From Luteibacter sp. (GTDB taxonomy: Bacteria > Pseudomonadota > Gammaproteobacteria > Xanthomonadales > Rhodanobacteraceae): a DNA stretch of 35,594 nt. Location of the stretch: NCBI RefSeq assembly GCF_009912395.1, contig NZ_WNDO01000039.1, forward strand, positions 1-35,594, given 5' to 3'. The translations under genes were made by a program, and so were the position numbers. Of this stretch, positions 6,522 through 15,312 are shown in pieces. Within the stretch, counting starts at the first letter, position 1, and the number at the start of each line of letters is the position of its first letter. Under the pieces are notes generated by a model. It was given only the letters and a program-made list of their open reading frames with translations, was not told where the DNA came from and did no database searches.

Positions 6522-8189
6522 ATGAATCGATGGTTCGGCTGCCTCGTAGGCATCACCGTCGTATGTTCCGCCCAGGCGCAGGTACGCGTCCCGGCCAATC
6601 CACTGCAAACCCTTCCGCGTGTCGAGGAGCCGAAACAGGCGCCCACCGTGAAGGTGAACGTGCAGGCACCGACCCAGGCCATGGAGGCCTTGCTCGCGAG
6701 CCGTGTCACGCCATCCCGCTTCGATGTGAGCGGGGTGAAATCGATCTCCTTTGATAAGGTCGCCGACCTCTTCACGCCGATGCGCGGAAAGGAAGTGACG
6801 GTGCGCAACCTGATCGACGCCTCGAACAAGGTCACGGCGATGTACAAGGAACAGGGCTACGCGCTCTCGTTTGCCTTTGTGCCCACGCAGGACTTCGCCG
6901 ATGGTGTCGTCAAGATCACCGTCGTGGAAGGCTATGTGGCCCAGGTACAGGTCAAGGGCGACACGGGCAATATGGATAAGCGCATTCGCGCGATGGCGGC
7001 GCATATCGTCGGCGAGCGACCGTTGCGCCAGGAAACCTTCGAGCGTTACACCCAACTGCTGGGCATGTTGCCGGGCGTGAAGGTGGGTGCGAACGTGCCC
7101 GCGCCGACCACCACCGATGGTGCGACCCAGCTCGATCTCGACGTCACGCGGCAGCGCTACGACGTGAGCTACGGTGTCGACTTCAATCATCCCGGCACGC
7201 AGGGCGTATTCACGGTGCTGGAGAATGGCCTGACGCCGCTGGGTGAACAGCTCAGCCTTTCCACCTTGTTTCCCAACGGTGGCGGCCAGCGCTTCTATTC
7301 GGCGGCCTGGTCGCAGATGATCGGATCGCGCGGCTGGCAGACCAAGGTCGACGCGACGCGCTATTGGGGTAATCCCGATACGGACAACCAGTTGCCGTCC
7401 TATCTCGATCATCGGTTGAGCCAGAGTCGGCTTTCGTTGTCGGCGAGCTATCCGCTGTTGCTGACCAATACGAAGCGCTTGAACCTGACGATGGGCGTCT
7501 ACGCATCGCGGCAGGACGACCGTTATCGCAATGTCGACAACGGCGCCATGATCGCCTTGCAGTCGAGCGTTCGCGTGTTGAACGCGGAACTGTCGTGGCT
7601 GAAGGTGGCGGAGAAACACACCGAGCAATTCAGCTTCGGCGTGGCGCACGGCTTCGATGGCTTCGGTGCGTACTCGCGCGCGTTGACCAATGTGCAGGGA
7701 GGCGTGGTGGTGGCGTTGCCCGATACCTCGTTCACCCGCTACATGGTCAATGGGTTGTGGTCCCAGCAGTGGGGGCACAAGATCGGTACCGTGTTTCGCA
7801 TGACAGGGCAGTACAGCAACAACTCGCTGCCCTCGACGGAGCAGATCAACTTCGGTGGCCCCAGCTTCGCCTACGCTTACGATCCGGGTGACGCGGCGGG
7901 TGACAGCGGTTGGGCGGCGTCGGTGGAGGTGAATCGGTCGTTCGTGTCCGGCCAAAACTGGATCAAGTCGATCGTGCCTTACGTGGCGTACCAGAACGCA
8001 CGCGTTTACCTGAATGGCGCGCGGCCGTTGATCAGCCGTCTGGATTCCGCGGCGGTGGGTGTTCGTTTCTCCGATTCGAAGCATTACACGATCGATTTCT
8101 CGCTGGCCAAGCCCACCGGTGACAAGCCGCCGGAAAGCACCACGCGAGAGAAACGCTGGAATCTGACGTTCAGCTACAAACTGATGTAG
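6522..8189 (+). CDS. ShlB/FhaC/HecB-family two-partner secretion transporter (TpsB)
   Basis: A 555-residue Omp85-superfamily outer-membrane protein. After a signal peptide (MNRWFGCLVGITVVCSAQAQ) come a Pro-rich linker, a POTRA-type region (ISFDKVADLFTPMRGKEVTV, then VVKITVVEGYVAQVQVKG), and a C-terminal barrel of alternating amphipathic strands ending in the aromatic-rich strand NLTFSYKL. FGGPSFAYAYDPGDAAGDSG matches the conserved GD-x-G segment of the barrel of this family. The ATG at 6522 has AGGGAG upstream. It should export a partner protein; the only candidate nearby is the Gly-rich lipoprotein just upstream. The stop codon TAG lies inside a REP-like repeat. Confidence 0.85.
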   Translation: MNRWFGCLVGITVVCSAQAQVRVPANPLQTLPRVEEPKQAPTVKVNVQAPTQAMEALLASRVTPSRFDVSGVKSISFDKVADLFTPMRGKEVTVRNLIDASNKVTAMYKEQGYALSFAFVPTQDFADGVVKITVVEGYVAQVQVKGDTGNMDKRIRAMAAHIVGERPLRQETFERYTQLLGMLPGVKVGANVPAPTTTDGATQLDLDVTRQRYDVSYGVDFNHPGTQGVFTVLENGLTPLGEQLSLSTLFPNGGGQRFYSAAWSQMIGSRGWQTKVDATRYWGNPDTDNQLPSYLDHRLSQSRLSLSASYPLLLTNTKRLNLTMGVYASRQDDRYRNVDNGAMIALQSSVRVLNAELSWLKVAEKHTEQFSFGVAHGFDGFGAYSRALTNVQGGVVVALPDTSFTRYMVNGLWSQQWGHKIGTVFRMTGQYSNNSLPSTEQINFGGPSFAYAYDPGDAAGDSGWAASVEVNRSFVSGQNWIKSIVPYVAYQNARVYLNGARPLISRLDSAAVGVRFSDSKHYTIDFSLAKPTGDKPPESTTREKRWNLTFSYKLM

Positions 8190-8251
8190 GAGCGCGTTTG
8201 CGCGCGATGGGGTGTGTCGCTAGCCCCATCGCGCGCAAGCGCGCTCCTACA
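8186..8251. repeat. REP-like inverted pair
   Basis: Two units in opposite orientation (GTAGGAGCGCGTTTGCGCGC first, then its reverse) flank a short spacer and would form a long hairpin. The first unit provides the TAG stop of the TpsB gene. The pair could act as a transcription stop or mRNA-stabilising end for the lipoprotein/TpsB transcript. Confidence 0.85.
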
Positions 8252-8328
8252 ACGGCCTAACCGGCTTGCCATGCGCTTCACGCGCTTATGGCCACGATCG
8301 GCCCCCGATCCCTTCCGGAGGCTGTGCC

Positions 8329-9438
8329 ATGCCCCTTTCGCTCCGTCCCGCGCCGATCCGGTACGACGACTCGCTGGAGCATGTTGCGGACGACGAAGCC
8401 GAGACGATCGAGGATCTGATCGAGACGCTTACCGGCATCAACCGCACCACGCTGGAGCACGAGAAGCATGCCTACCGTTCGGTGCATGCCAAGAGCCACG
8501 GTCTGCTGACCGGCGAGCTGATCGTGCCCGACGACCTGCCACGCGAACTTGCCCAGGGCATCTTCGCCACGCCCGGACGATGGCCGCTGGCGATGCGCCT
8601 GTCCACGGTGCCCGGCGATATCCTCGACGATAGCGTGTCCACGCCACGGGGCATGGCGGTGAAGATCATTGGTGTGGAGGGTGAGCGTCTTCCCGGTGGC
8701 GAAGGGGATGTCACGCAGGATTTCGTCCTCGTGAACGGACCCGCCTTCAAGGCGGCGACCGCGAAGAAGTTCGCCAGTTCGCTGAAGCTGGTCGCGGCCA
8801 CCACCGATCGTGCGGAAGGTGCGAAGAAGGCGCTGTCCGCCGTGTTGCGCGGTGCGGAGCGCGTGGTGGAAGCCTTCGGCGGCAAGAGTTCCACGTTGCT
8901 CGCGTTGGGCGGCCAGCCGGAGACGCATCCGCTGGGTGACACCTATTACACCCAGGTTCCCATGCGTTTTGGCGATTACGTGGTGAAACTATGCATCGCG
9001 CCGCGCTCGCCGAACCTCACGCGGCTTACCGATGCGCATGTGGAGGTAAACGGCAGGCCCGACGGCCTGCGCGATGCGGTGCGCGATCATTTCGCCGCGC
9101 AAGGCGGCGAGTGGGACGTGCGCGTGCAGTTCTATACCGATCCGGAAACGATGCCGATCGAGGATGCGTCGGTGCCGTGGCCGGAAGAGAAGAGCCCGTA
9201 CATCGACGTGGCCCGCATCGTCCTGGAGCCGCAGCCGTCATGGAACGCGGTGCGTCGCAAGGCGATCGATGACGGACTGTCGTTCAGTCCATGGCACGGC
9301 ATCGCTGCGCATCGCCCGCTCGGTTCGGTCATGCGCGCGCGCCGCGTGGCGTATCAGGTGATGGCGAAGTTCCGCGCACACCACAACGGCCTGCAGATCA
9401 TGGAGCCGAGAAACCTGGACGATCTAGGGCCTGTGTAG
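8329..9438 (+). CDS. Catalase-family (SrpA-like) heme protein
   Basis: A 369-residue protein of the small 'catalase-like' branch. The catalase core is visible: RSVHAKSHGLLTGEL with the distal His at residue 53, then FATPGRWPLAMRLSTVPGD and STPRGMAVKIIGVEG, QDFVLVNGPAF, and the C-terminal AHRPLGSVMRARRVAYQ, where a Tyr or Arg would contact the heme. It is shorter than typical catalases (about 480 or more residues), as in heme-dependent peroxidase or dioxygenase relatives, so true catalase activity is uncertain. No signal peptide is seen. The ATG at 8329 has GGAGG 8 bases upstream, which decides the start. Its TAG stop is part of a REP unit. Confidence 0.85.
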   Translation: MPLSLRPAPIRYDDSLEHVADDEAETIEDLIETLTGINRTTLEHEKHAYRSVHAKSHGLLTGELIVPDDLPRELAQGIFATPGRWPLAMRLSTVPGDILDDSVSTPRGMAVKIIGVEGERLPGGEGDVTQDFVLVNGPAFKAATAKKFASSLKLVAATTDRAEGAKKALSAVLRGAERVVEAFGGKSSTLLALGGQPETHPLGDTYYTQVPMRFGDYVVKLCIAPRSPNLTRLTDAHVEVNGRPDGLRDAVRDHFAAQGGEWDVRVQFYTDPETMPIEDASVPWPEEKSPYIDVARIVLEPQPSWNAVRRKAIDDGLSFSPWHGIAAHRPLGSVMRARRVAYQVMAKFRAHHNGLQIMEPRNLDDLGPV

Positions 9439-9457
9439 GAGCGCGCTTGCGCGCGAT
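9435..9457 (+). repeat. REP-like singlet filling a convergent gene junction
   Basis: One consensus unit occupies essentially the whole space between two convergent genes. Its TAG is the stop codon of the catalase-like gene, and its last T is the first plus-strand base of the TCA that encodes the TGA stop of the reductase on the other strand. Confidence 0.85.
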
Positions 9458-10209
9458 CACCACCCCATGTAATGCCCGCCATTAATGGCGAGATTCGATC
9501 CCGTAATCCAGCCCGAATCCTCGGACGTGAGGAAGGCCACCGCATGCGCGATCTCCTCCGGACGACCGAGGCGGCCCACCGGAATCTGCGCGACGATCTT
9601 GGCGCGAATGTCCTCGGGAACGGCCATCACCAGATCGGTGCCCACGTAGCCCGGCGACACGGTGTTCACCGTGATGCCGAAGCGTGCATTCTCCTGCGCC
9701 AGCGAGATGGTGAAGCCATGCACGCCGGCCTTGGCGGCAGCGTAGTTCGCCTGGCCGTACTGGCCCTTCTGGCCGTTGATCGAGCTGATCTGGACGATGC
9801 GGCCCCACTGTCGCGAACGCATGCCCTCGATCACCGGGCGGGTGACGTTGAAGCAGGCGTTGAGGTTGGTGTTCACCACCTCGGTCCACTGCTGGTAGTC
9901 CATCTTATGGAAGGTGGAGTCGCGGGTGATGCCGGCGTTGTTGATCAGGATCTCGATCGGGCCGGCCAGTTCCTCCACGCCCCGGATCATCTCGGAGGCC
10001 GCCGTAGGGTCGGACACGTCGCCCTTGACCATCACGACATCGATGCCGTCGCGGATCATGTCTTCGCGCCATGCCGCCGCCTTGGCCTCGTCGCGGTAGT
10101 TGGTGGCTACCCGATGGCCCTGGCGTGCGAGGTAGCGCACGATCGCCGTACCGATGCCGCCGGTACCGCCGGTGACCAGTGCCGTGCGCTGCGTGATGCC
10201 GTGCTTCAT
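9457..10209 (-). CDS. phbB: Acetoacetyl-CoA reductase (NADPH), SDR family
   Basis: A 250-residue short-chain dehydrogenase that would reduce acetoacetyl-CoA to 3-hydroxybutyryl-CoA for polyhydroxyalkanoate synthesis. The Rossmann motif TGGTGGIG (13-20), NNAG (90-93), catalytic Ser143 in SSING and the Y156-x-x-x-K160 pair are all present, and TRDSTFHKM, NVTRPVIEGM and GQ(Y)GQANYAAAK match PhbB closely. The start at 10209 is the only good one. The gene converges on the catalase-like gene and is followed only by a REP unit. No PHA synthase is in the window, so the pathway context is not confirmed, though the subfamily call is good. Confidence 0.88.
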   Translation of the reverse strand: MKHGITQRTALVTGGTGGIGTAIVRYLARQGHRVATNYRDEAKAAAWREDMIRDGIDVVMVKGDVSDPTAASEMIRGVEELAGPIEILINNAGITRDSTFHKMDYQQWTEVVNTNLNACFNVTRPVIEGMRSRQWGRIVQISSINGQKGQYGQANYAAAKAGVHGFTISLAQENARFGITVNTVSPGYVGTDLVMAVPEDIRAKIVAQIPVGRLGRPEEIAHAVAFLTSEDSGWITGSNLAINGGHYMGW

Positions 10210-10257
10210 CCCAACCGTATCCCGTATAAGGTGGCCCGCCGGGCGGGCAATCGATTT

Positions 10258-11130
10258 TTATAACGCCGGTGCGGGGGTAAGACTACTGCGGCGAAGCGCC
10301 GCAGGCTTGAATGCTTCCTGCGCAGTGGCCAACAAACCGTCTGGCATGGTCGCTCCCCGGTCCACGGCCACGCCCAGCCAGGCCAGGGCCTGGCGCAGAG
10401 CGGGCAGGGGATCGGCTGGGTCCACCGGCAGCGACGCCGCCGACTTGGACAGCTTGCGGCCCTCGGCATCCAGGACCAGGGGCAGGTGCAGGTAACCGGG
10501 TGTGGGCAGGTCGAGCAGCCGTTGCAGGTGGATCTGCCGAGCCGTGGAATCGAGCAGATCCGCCCCACGGACCACATGGGTGATGCCCTGGTCGGCGTCG
10601 TCCACGACACAGGCCAGTTGGTAGGCCCACAGGCCTTCGACGCGGCGGATCACGACATCGCCGGCCACCTCGCGGAGGTTTTCCTCCTGGGGGCCTTGCA
10701 GGTCGTCATTCCAGCGCACCGTTTCGTCGGGGCTGCGCAGGCGCCAGGCCGGTGGTCGCGACGGATCGGGTGGCGCGATGCAATGGCCGTCACGATGCAG
10801 GCCGCCGTAGGGGGCGAGGTCGGCCCGGCTGCACCAGCAGGGGAATACCTGTCCCGCCTCGCGCAGGCGTTCGAACGCGGCCTCGTAGAGTGCCTGGCGC
10901 TGCGATTGGTAGACCACGGGGCCGTCACCGTGCAGCCCGAACGCGTCGAGCGTCGCGAGGATGCCCCCAGCGGCGCCCGGCACTTCGCGCGGTGGGTCGA
11001 TATCCTCCACGCGCAGCAGCCAGTCGCCTCCCGCGTGCCGGGCCACCAGCCAGCTGCCGACGGCGGCGACCAGCGAACCGAAGTGCAGGGCACCGGTCGG
11101 GGAGGGAGCGAAGCGACCGCGATAGCGCAT
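10258..11130 (-). CDS. gluQ: Glutamyl-Q tRNA(Asp) synthetase
   Basis: A 290-residue truncated relative of glutamyl-tRNA synthetase that attaches glutamate to the queuosine base of tRNA(Asp). It begins MRYRGRFAPSPTGALHFGSL with the HIGH-type motif, keeps the family's zinc site Cys (CWCSRADL at 98-100 and Cys117), and has KLSKS as its KMSKS-type motif. It lacks the anticodon-binding domain, as expected for GluQ. I chose the ATG at 11130 because the family begins just before RFAPSPTG; no strong ribosome site precedes it, and an in-frame TTG lies 18 bases upstream. It is divergent from htpX, with about 200 bp between, and 48 bp upstream of phbB on the same strand. Confidence 0.93.
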   Translation of the reverse strand: MRYRGRFAPSPTGALHFGSLVAAVGSWLVARHAGGDWLLRVEDIDPPREVPGAAGGILATLDAFGLHGDGPVVYQSQRQALYEAAFERLREAGQVFPCWCSRADLAPYGGLHRDGHCIAPPDPSRPPAWRLRSPDETVRWNDDLQGPQEENLREVAGDVVIRRVEGLWAYQLACVVDDADQGITHVVRGADLLDSTARQIHLQRLLDLPTPGYLHLPLVLDAEGRKLSKSAASLPVDPADPLPALRQALAWLGVAVDRGATMPDGLLATAQEAFKPAALRRSSLTPAPAL

Positions 11131-11336
11131 GCGGGTTGACGAATCCAATGGTGAGACGTTTCTCAGCACGTGCGGGACGCGAAGCGCACAGTGTAGGACA
11201 AGGCTCCATTCGCTGAACCGCGCCATACCGGGACGAGCGTGGCCTGTGGACGTTCAGGCATTGAATCGTTCAGCGTCAGCCCCGAAAATTTCACCTGGGC
11301 GGCGCCACATAGCCAGCCGCCGTGAGAGAGAATTCC

Positions 11337-12227
11337 ATGTTCAAACGCATTGCCTTGTTCATCGCGACCAACCTCGCGGTCATCTTCCTTCTTTCCGCGG
11401 TCTGCCATCTGCTGGGCATCGACCAGTGGGCGTCCCAACGCGGCATGGGCCTCGGTGGGCTGATCGTGTTCGCCGCCGTCTTCGGCATGGGCGGCGCGTT
11501 CATCTCGCTGGCCATGTCCAAGTGGATGGCCAAGATGTCCACCGGCGCGAAGGTCATCACCGAGCCGCGCAACGAGACCGAGCGCTGGCTGATCGACACC
11601 GTGCGTCGCCACGCCGACAAGGCCGGCATCGGCATGCCCGAGGTCGCCGTCTACGACGCCCCGGAAATGAACGCCTTCGCCACCGGCATGACCCGCAACA
11701 GCTCGCTGGTGGCGGTTAGCACGGGCCTGCTCCAGCAGATGGATCGCGAGCAGGTGTCGGCCGTGCTGGGTCACGAGATTGGCCACGTCGCCAACGGCGA
11801 CATGGTCACCCTCACCCTGATCCAGGGCGTGCTGAATACCCTGGTGATCGTGCTGGCCCGTATCGTGGGTCGCGTGGTGGACAGTTGGCTCTCCGGCGGT
11901 CGCGAGCGCGACGGCGAGGGCGGCATCGGTTATTTCGTCACGGTGATGATCCTGCAGATCATCTTCGGCCTGTTCGCCTCCATGATCGTGATGTGGTTCT
12001 CGCGCTGGCGCGAATTCCGCGCCGACGCGGCCGGCGCCAACCTGGCCGGCCGGGCCTCGATGATCTCGGCCCTCCAGCGTCTGTCCGGCAACCACGGTGA
12101 CACCACCCTGCCGCAGACGATCCAGGCCTTCGGCATCTCCGGCCAGCTGGCCTCGGGCTTCAAGCGCCTGTTCATGAGCCACCCGCCGATCGAGGAGCGC
12201 ATCAAGGCGCTGCAGAACGCCCAGTAA
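11337..12227 (+). CDS. htpX: Membrane-bound zinc metalloprotease HtpX
   Basis: A 296-residue inner-membrane protease of family M48B that degrades damaged membrane proteins during envelope stress. Two N-terminal membrane helices (4-24, 38-60) precede the zinc motif HEIGH at 146-150; two further hydrophobic stretches (161-180, 199-222) precede the third ligand, Glu226 in RWREFRADAAGA. Length and order match the family. The ATG at 11337 follows a GAGAGA stretch. It is transcribed away from gluQ and towards htpG, separated from htpG by a REP inverted pair. Confidence 0.96.
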   Translation: MFKRIALFIATNLAVIFLLSAVCHLLGIDQWASQRGMGLGGLIVFAAVFGMGGAFISLAMSKWMAKMSTGAKVITEPRNETERWLIDTVRRHADKAGIGMPEVAVYDAPEMNAFATGMTRNSSLVAVSTGLLQQMDREQVSAVLGHEIGHVANGDMVTLTLIQGVLNTLVIVLARIVGRVVDSWLSGGRERDGEGGIGYFVTVMILQIIFGLFASMIVMWFSRWREFRADAAGANLAGRASMISALQRLSGNHGDTTLPQTIQAFGISGQLASGFKRLFMSHPPIEERIKALQNAQ

Positions 12228-12237
12228 CCCCGATCCT

Positions 12238-12304
12238 GTAGGAGCGCGCTTGCGCGCGATGGGGGTCTTTCGAATCCTCCGTCGCGCGCAAGCGCGCTCC
12301 TACA
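12238..12304. repeat. REP-like inverted pair
   Basis: Two consensus units in opposite orientation between htpX and htpG, able to form a long hairpin after the htpX stop. It could lower read-through into htpG. Confidence 0.88.
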
Positions 12305-12375
12305 GGGGGTCGCTTTTTTCCCGCCTCCGGCACCCCCATAATCCGATGTCTGTCCCATCCTGAAGGAACGGCATC

Positions 12376-14241
12376 GTGAGCCAGGAAACCCGTAAGTTCG
12401 AAGCCGAGGTCGCCCAGGTCCTGCACCTGGTGACCCATTCCCTCTACTCGCACAAGGAAATCTTCCTGCGCGAGCTGATTTCCAACGCCTCCGACGCCTG
12501 CGACAAGCTGCGCTTCGAGGCCCTGGCCGACGCCAGCCTCACCGCCGACGACGCCGACCTGCGCATCCAGATCACCTGGGATCCCGACGCCCGCACCATC
12601 AGCGTCCGCGACAACGGCATCGGCATGACGCGGGACGAGGTGGTGGCCAACATCGGCACCATCGCCAGCTCCGGTACCCGCCGCTACCTCGAAGCCCTCT
12701 CGGGCGAGCAGAAGGCCGACGCGCGCCTGATCGGCCAGTTCGGCGTGGGTTTCTATTCCGCCTTCGTCGTGGCCGACAAGGTCACCGTGGTGACCCGCCG
12801 CGCGGGTCAGCCCACCAGCGCCGGCGTGCGCTGGGAAAGCGACGGCAAGGGCGAGTACACCCTGGACGAGACCGACATCGCCGAGCGCGGCACCACGGTG
12901 GTCCTGCACCTGAAGGCCGACGAGGACGAGTTCCTCAAGGCCTGGCAGCTGCGCTCACTGGTGAAGAAGTATTCCGACCACGTCGCCTTCCCGATCCGCA
13001 TGCCCAAGGACACCGACGGCAAGCCGGATCCGACCGAGTGGGAGACGGTCAACTCCGCCTCCGCGCTGTGGAGCCGCCCGAAGAGCGAGATCACCGACGA
13101 CGAGTACAAGGCCTTCTACAAGGCGCTCGGCCACGACTTCAACGACCCGCTCGCCTGGACGCACAACCGCGTCGAGGGCAGCCAGAGCTTCACCACGCTG
13201 CTGTTCGTGCCGGAGCAGCCGCCGTTCGACCTGATGATGGGCGGCCGTGAGGAGCGCAAGGGCCTCAAGCTGTACATCAAGCGCGTCTTCATCATGGACG
13301 CCGCCGAGGAACTGCTGCCGAACTACCTGCGCTTCGTGCGCGGCGTGGTGGATGCGGACGACCTGCCGCTCAACGTGAGTCGCGAAATCCTCCAGCAGAA
13401 CCGCCAGCTGGAGAAGATCAAGGCCGCCTGCACCAAGCGCGTGCTCGACCTGCTGGAGAAGATCTCGCGCGACGAGCCGGAGAAGTTCGCCGGTTTCCTG
13501 TCGGCCTTCGGCAACACGCTGAAGGAGGGCATCGTCGAGGACGCCTCCAACCGCGAGCGCATCGCCAAGCTGCTGCGCTTTGCTTCGACCAAGGGCGAGG
13601 GCGCCGCGAAGACGGTCTCGTTCGACGACTATATCGGTCGCATGGTCGTGGGCCAGGACGCCATCTGGTTCGTCACCGCCGACAGCTACGCGGCCGCCGC
13701 AGGCAGCCCGCAGCTGGAAGCGCTGAAGGCCAAGGGCATCGAAGTGCTGCTCATGTTCGACCGCGTCGACGAGTGGATGCTGGGCTACCTCAACGAATAC
13801 GACGGCAAGCGCCTGCGTAACGTTGCCAAGGGTGAATTCCCGCTCGACGAGGCCGACAAGGCGAAGCAGGAAGCCGCCAGCAAGGATGCCGAACCGCTCA
13901 TCGAGCGCGCCAAGGGCCTGCTCGGCGATCGCGTGGGCGATGTCCGCGTGTCGGCACGCCTGACCGATTCCCCGTCGTGCCTGGCACTGTCGGATTATGA
14001 AATGGCGCCGCATCTCGCTCGACTGCTCCGTGAAGCGGGCCAGGACGTGCCGGACAGCAAGCCGGTGCTCGAAGTGAACCCCGAACACGCGCTGGTCAAG
14101 CGTCTCGCCAACGAGACCGACGACGCCAAGGCATCCGACCTCGCCAACCTGCTGCTGGAGCAGGCCGAGATCACGGCCGGCGCGCAGCTCGCCGATCCAG
14201 CCGCCTTCGTGCAGCGCATGAACCGCGTGCTGCTCGGCTAA
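12376..14241 (+). CDS. htpG: Molecular chaperone HtpG (Hsp90)
   Basis: A 621-residue bacterial Hsp90. The N-terminal GHKL ATPase domain shows ELISNASDACDKLRF (33-47), DNGIGM (79-84), GTIASSGT and GQFGVGFYSAF; the middle domain has LKLYIKRVFIMD and LPLNVSREILQ; the C-terminal dimerisation domain ends with MNRVLLG. Translation starts at GTG 12376, with AAGGA upstream; an ATG start at this position is absent. Full length for the family. The DNA is strongly GC-rich with typical host codon use. Confidence 0.97.
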   Translation: MSQETRKFEAEVAQVLHLVTHSLYSHKEIFLRELISNASDACDKLRFEALADASLTADDADLRIQITWDPDARTISVRDNGIGMTRDEVVANIGTIASSGTRRYLEALSGEQKADARLIGQFGVGFYSAFVVADKVTVVTRRAGQPTSAGVRWESDGKGEYTLDETDIAERGTTVVLHLKADEDEFLKAWQLRSLVKKYSDHVAFPIRMPKDTDGKPDPTEWETVNSASALWSRPKSEITDDEYKAFYKALGHDFNDPLAWTHNRVEGSQSFTTLLFVPEQPPFDLMMGGREERKGLKLYIKRVFIMDAAEELLPNYLRFVRGVVDADDLPLNVSREILQQNRQLEKIKAACTKRVLDLLEKISRDEPEKFAGFLSAFGNTLKEGIVEDASNRERIAKLLRFASTKGEGAAKTVSFDDYIGRMVVGQDAIWFVTADSYAAAAGSPQLEALKAKGIEVLLMFDRVDEWMLGYLNEYDGKRLRNVAKGEFPLDEADKAKQEAASKDAEPLIERAKGLLGDRVGDVRVSARLTDSPSCLALSDYEMAPHLARLLREAGQDVPDSKPVLEVNPEHALVKRLANETDDAKASDLANLLLEQAEITAGAQLADPAAFVQRMNRVLLG

Positions 14242-14254
14242 AAGCCACCGACCT

Positions 14255-14322
14255 GTAGGAGCGCGCTTGCGCGCGACGGGTGCTCGCGAGTACCTCCCAT
14301 CGCGCGCAAGCGCGCTCCTACA
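14255..14322. repeat. REP-like inverted pair
   Basis: Two consensus units in opposite orientation 13 bp after the htpG stop and before the AEC transporter gene; a long hairpin that could serve as the 3' end of the htpG transcript. Confidence 0.88.
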
Positions 14323-14369
14323 ACAGCAAGGCGGGCTACGCTTCCAGGGCTCTGGTAAGGTCGGTCCCC

Positions 14370-15275
14370 ATGTCCGCCTTGCTCATCCTCTTCACCTGCC
14401 TGGCCCTCGGCATCCTCTGCCGGCGGTACGTAAATCTTCCCGACGGCATCGTGCCGGGGATTAACTGGTGGGTGCTCAACATCGCGTTGCCTGCGCTGGT
14501 GCTGGCGCTCGTACCGCACGTCACCTTCGACGCGCACCTGTGGTTTCCCGTGGTGGCGATGTACGTCACCTTCTTCGGCGGTTGGGCGTTGTTCGCCCTG
14601 CTGGGACGATGGCGGGGATGGTCGCCGCAGCGCGTGGGTTGCCTGACGCTTGTCTGCGGCCTCGGCAACACGTCCTTCATGGGCTATCCGATGATGGAGG
14701 CCATGCACGGCAAGCCGGGCCTTTCGCTGGCCGTGATCGCGGACCAGCTTGGTTGTTTTCCCTTGCTTGCGTCGGCTGGCGTCGTCGTCGCGTCGCTCTA
14801 CTCGGGTAATGCGCCATCGGCAAAGGCCATCGTCCGCCGCGTGTTCACCTTTCCGGCCTTCCTCTCGCTGCTCATCGGCATCGTCGTGGGTATCGCAGGC
14901 GGTTGGCCTGTCGCGGTGGACAAGGTGCTGATGCAGCTCGGGCAGACGCTGACGCCGCTGGCCCTGTTCTCCGTCGGCCTGCAGTTCCGCCTGCATCTCC
15001 AGCGCGAGCAACTGGGTGCGCTGGTGACCGGCCTCGGTTGGAAGATGCTTTTTGCACCGTTGCTGATGCTGGGCATCGGCATGGCGGCCGGCATCGGCGG
15101 CCTGACGCTCACCGTCGGCGTGTTGCAGGCGGCGATGGCCCCCATGATCTCGGCGGCGATCCTGGCCGACCAGCACGGGCTGGAGCCGCGCCTGGCTAAC
15201 ACAGTTCTCGGCGCCGGCATCCTGCTGTCCTTGCTGACCATTCCGCTCGGCAACGCGTTTCTGCCTGCGGGTTGA
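14370..15275 (+). CDS. AEC-family (auxin efflux carrier-type) transporter
   Basis: A 301-residue membrane protein with about ten hydrophobic segments arranged as two similar halves, typical of AEC/BASS-fold transporters. Characteristic stretches are LPDGIVPGINWWVLNIALPAL near the start, GNTSFMGYPMMEA in the first half, and TPLALFSVGLQF and QAAMAPMISAAILADQHGL in the second half. The substrate cannot be deduced; members move organic acids or similar anions. I chose the ATG at 14370 because the first membrane helix begins right there; longer frames run back into the REP pair. Confidence 0.85.
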   Translation: MSALLILFTCLALGILCRRYVNLPDGIVPGINWWVLNIALPALVLALVPHVTFDAHLWFPVVAMYVTFFGGWALFALLGRWRGWSPQRVGCLTLVCGLGNTSFMGYPMMEAMHGKPGLSLAVIADQLGCFPLLASAGVVVASLYSGNAPSAKAIVRRVFTFPAFLSLLIGIVVGIAGGWPVAVDKVLMQLGQTLTPLALFSVGLQFRLHLQREQLGALVTGLGWKMLFAPLLMLGIGMAAGIGGLTLTVGVLQAAMAPMISAAILADQHGLEPRLANTVLGAGILLSLLTIPLGNAFLPAG

Positions 15276-15312
15276 GGTTGGGATTTAAAGAAACCGACCT
15301 CACACTCCGTCC

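Noticed and set aside
6465-8084. 539-codon open frame on the minus strand
   Set aside because: Antisense to the TpsB transporter gene, Arg/His-rich without recognisable motifs.
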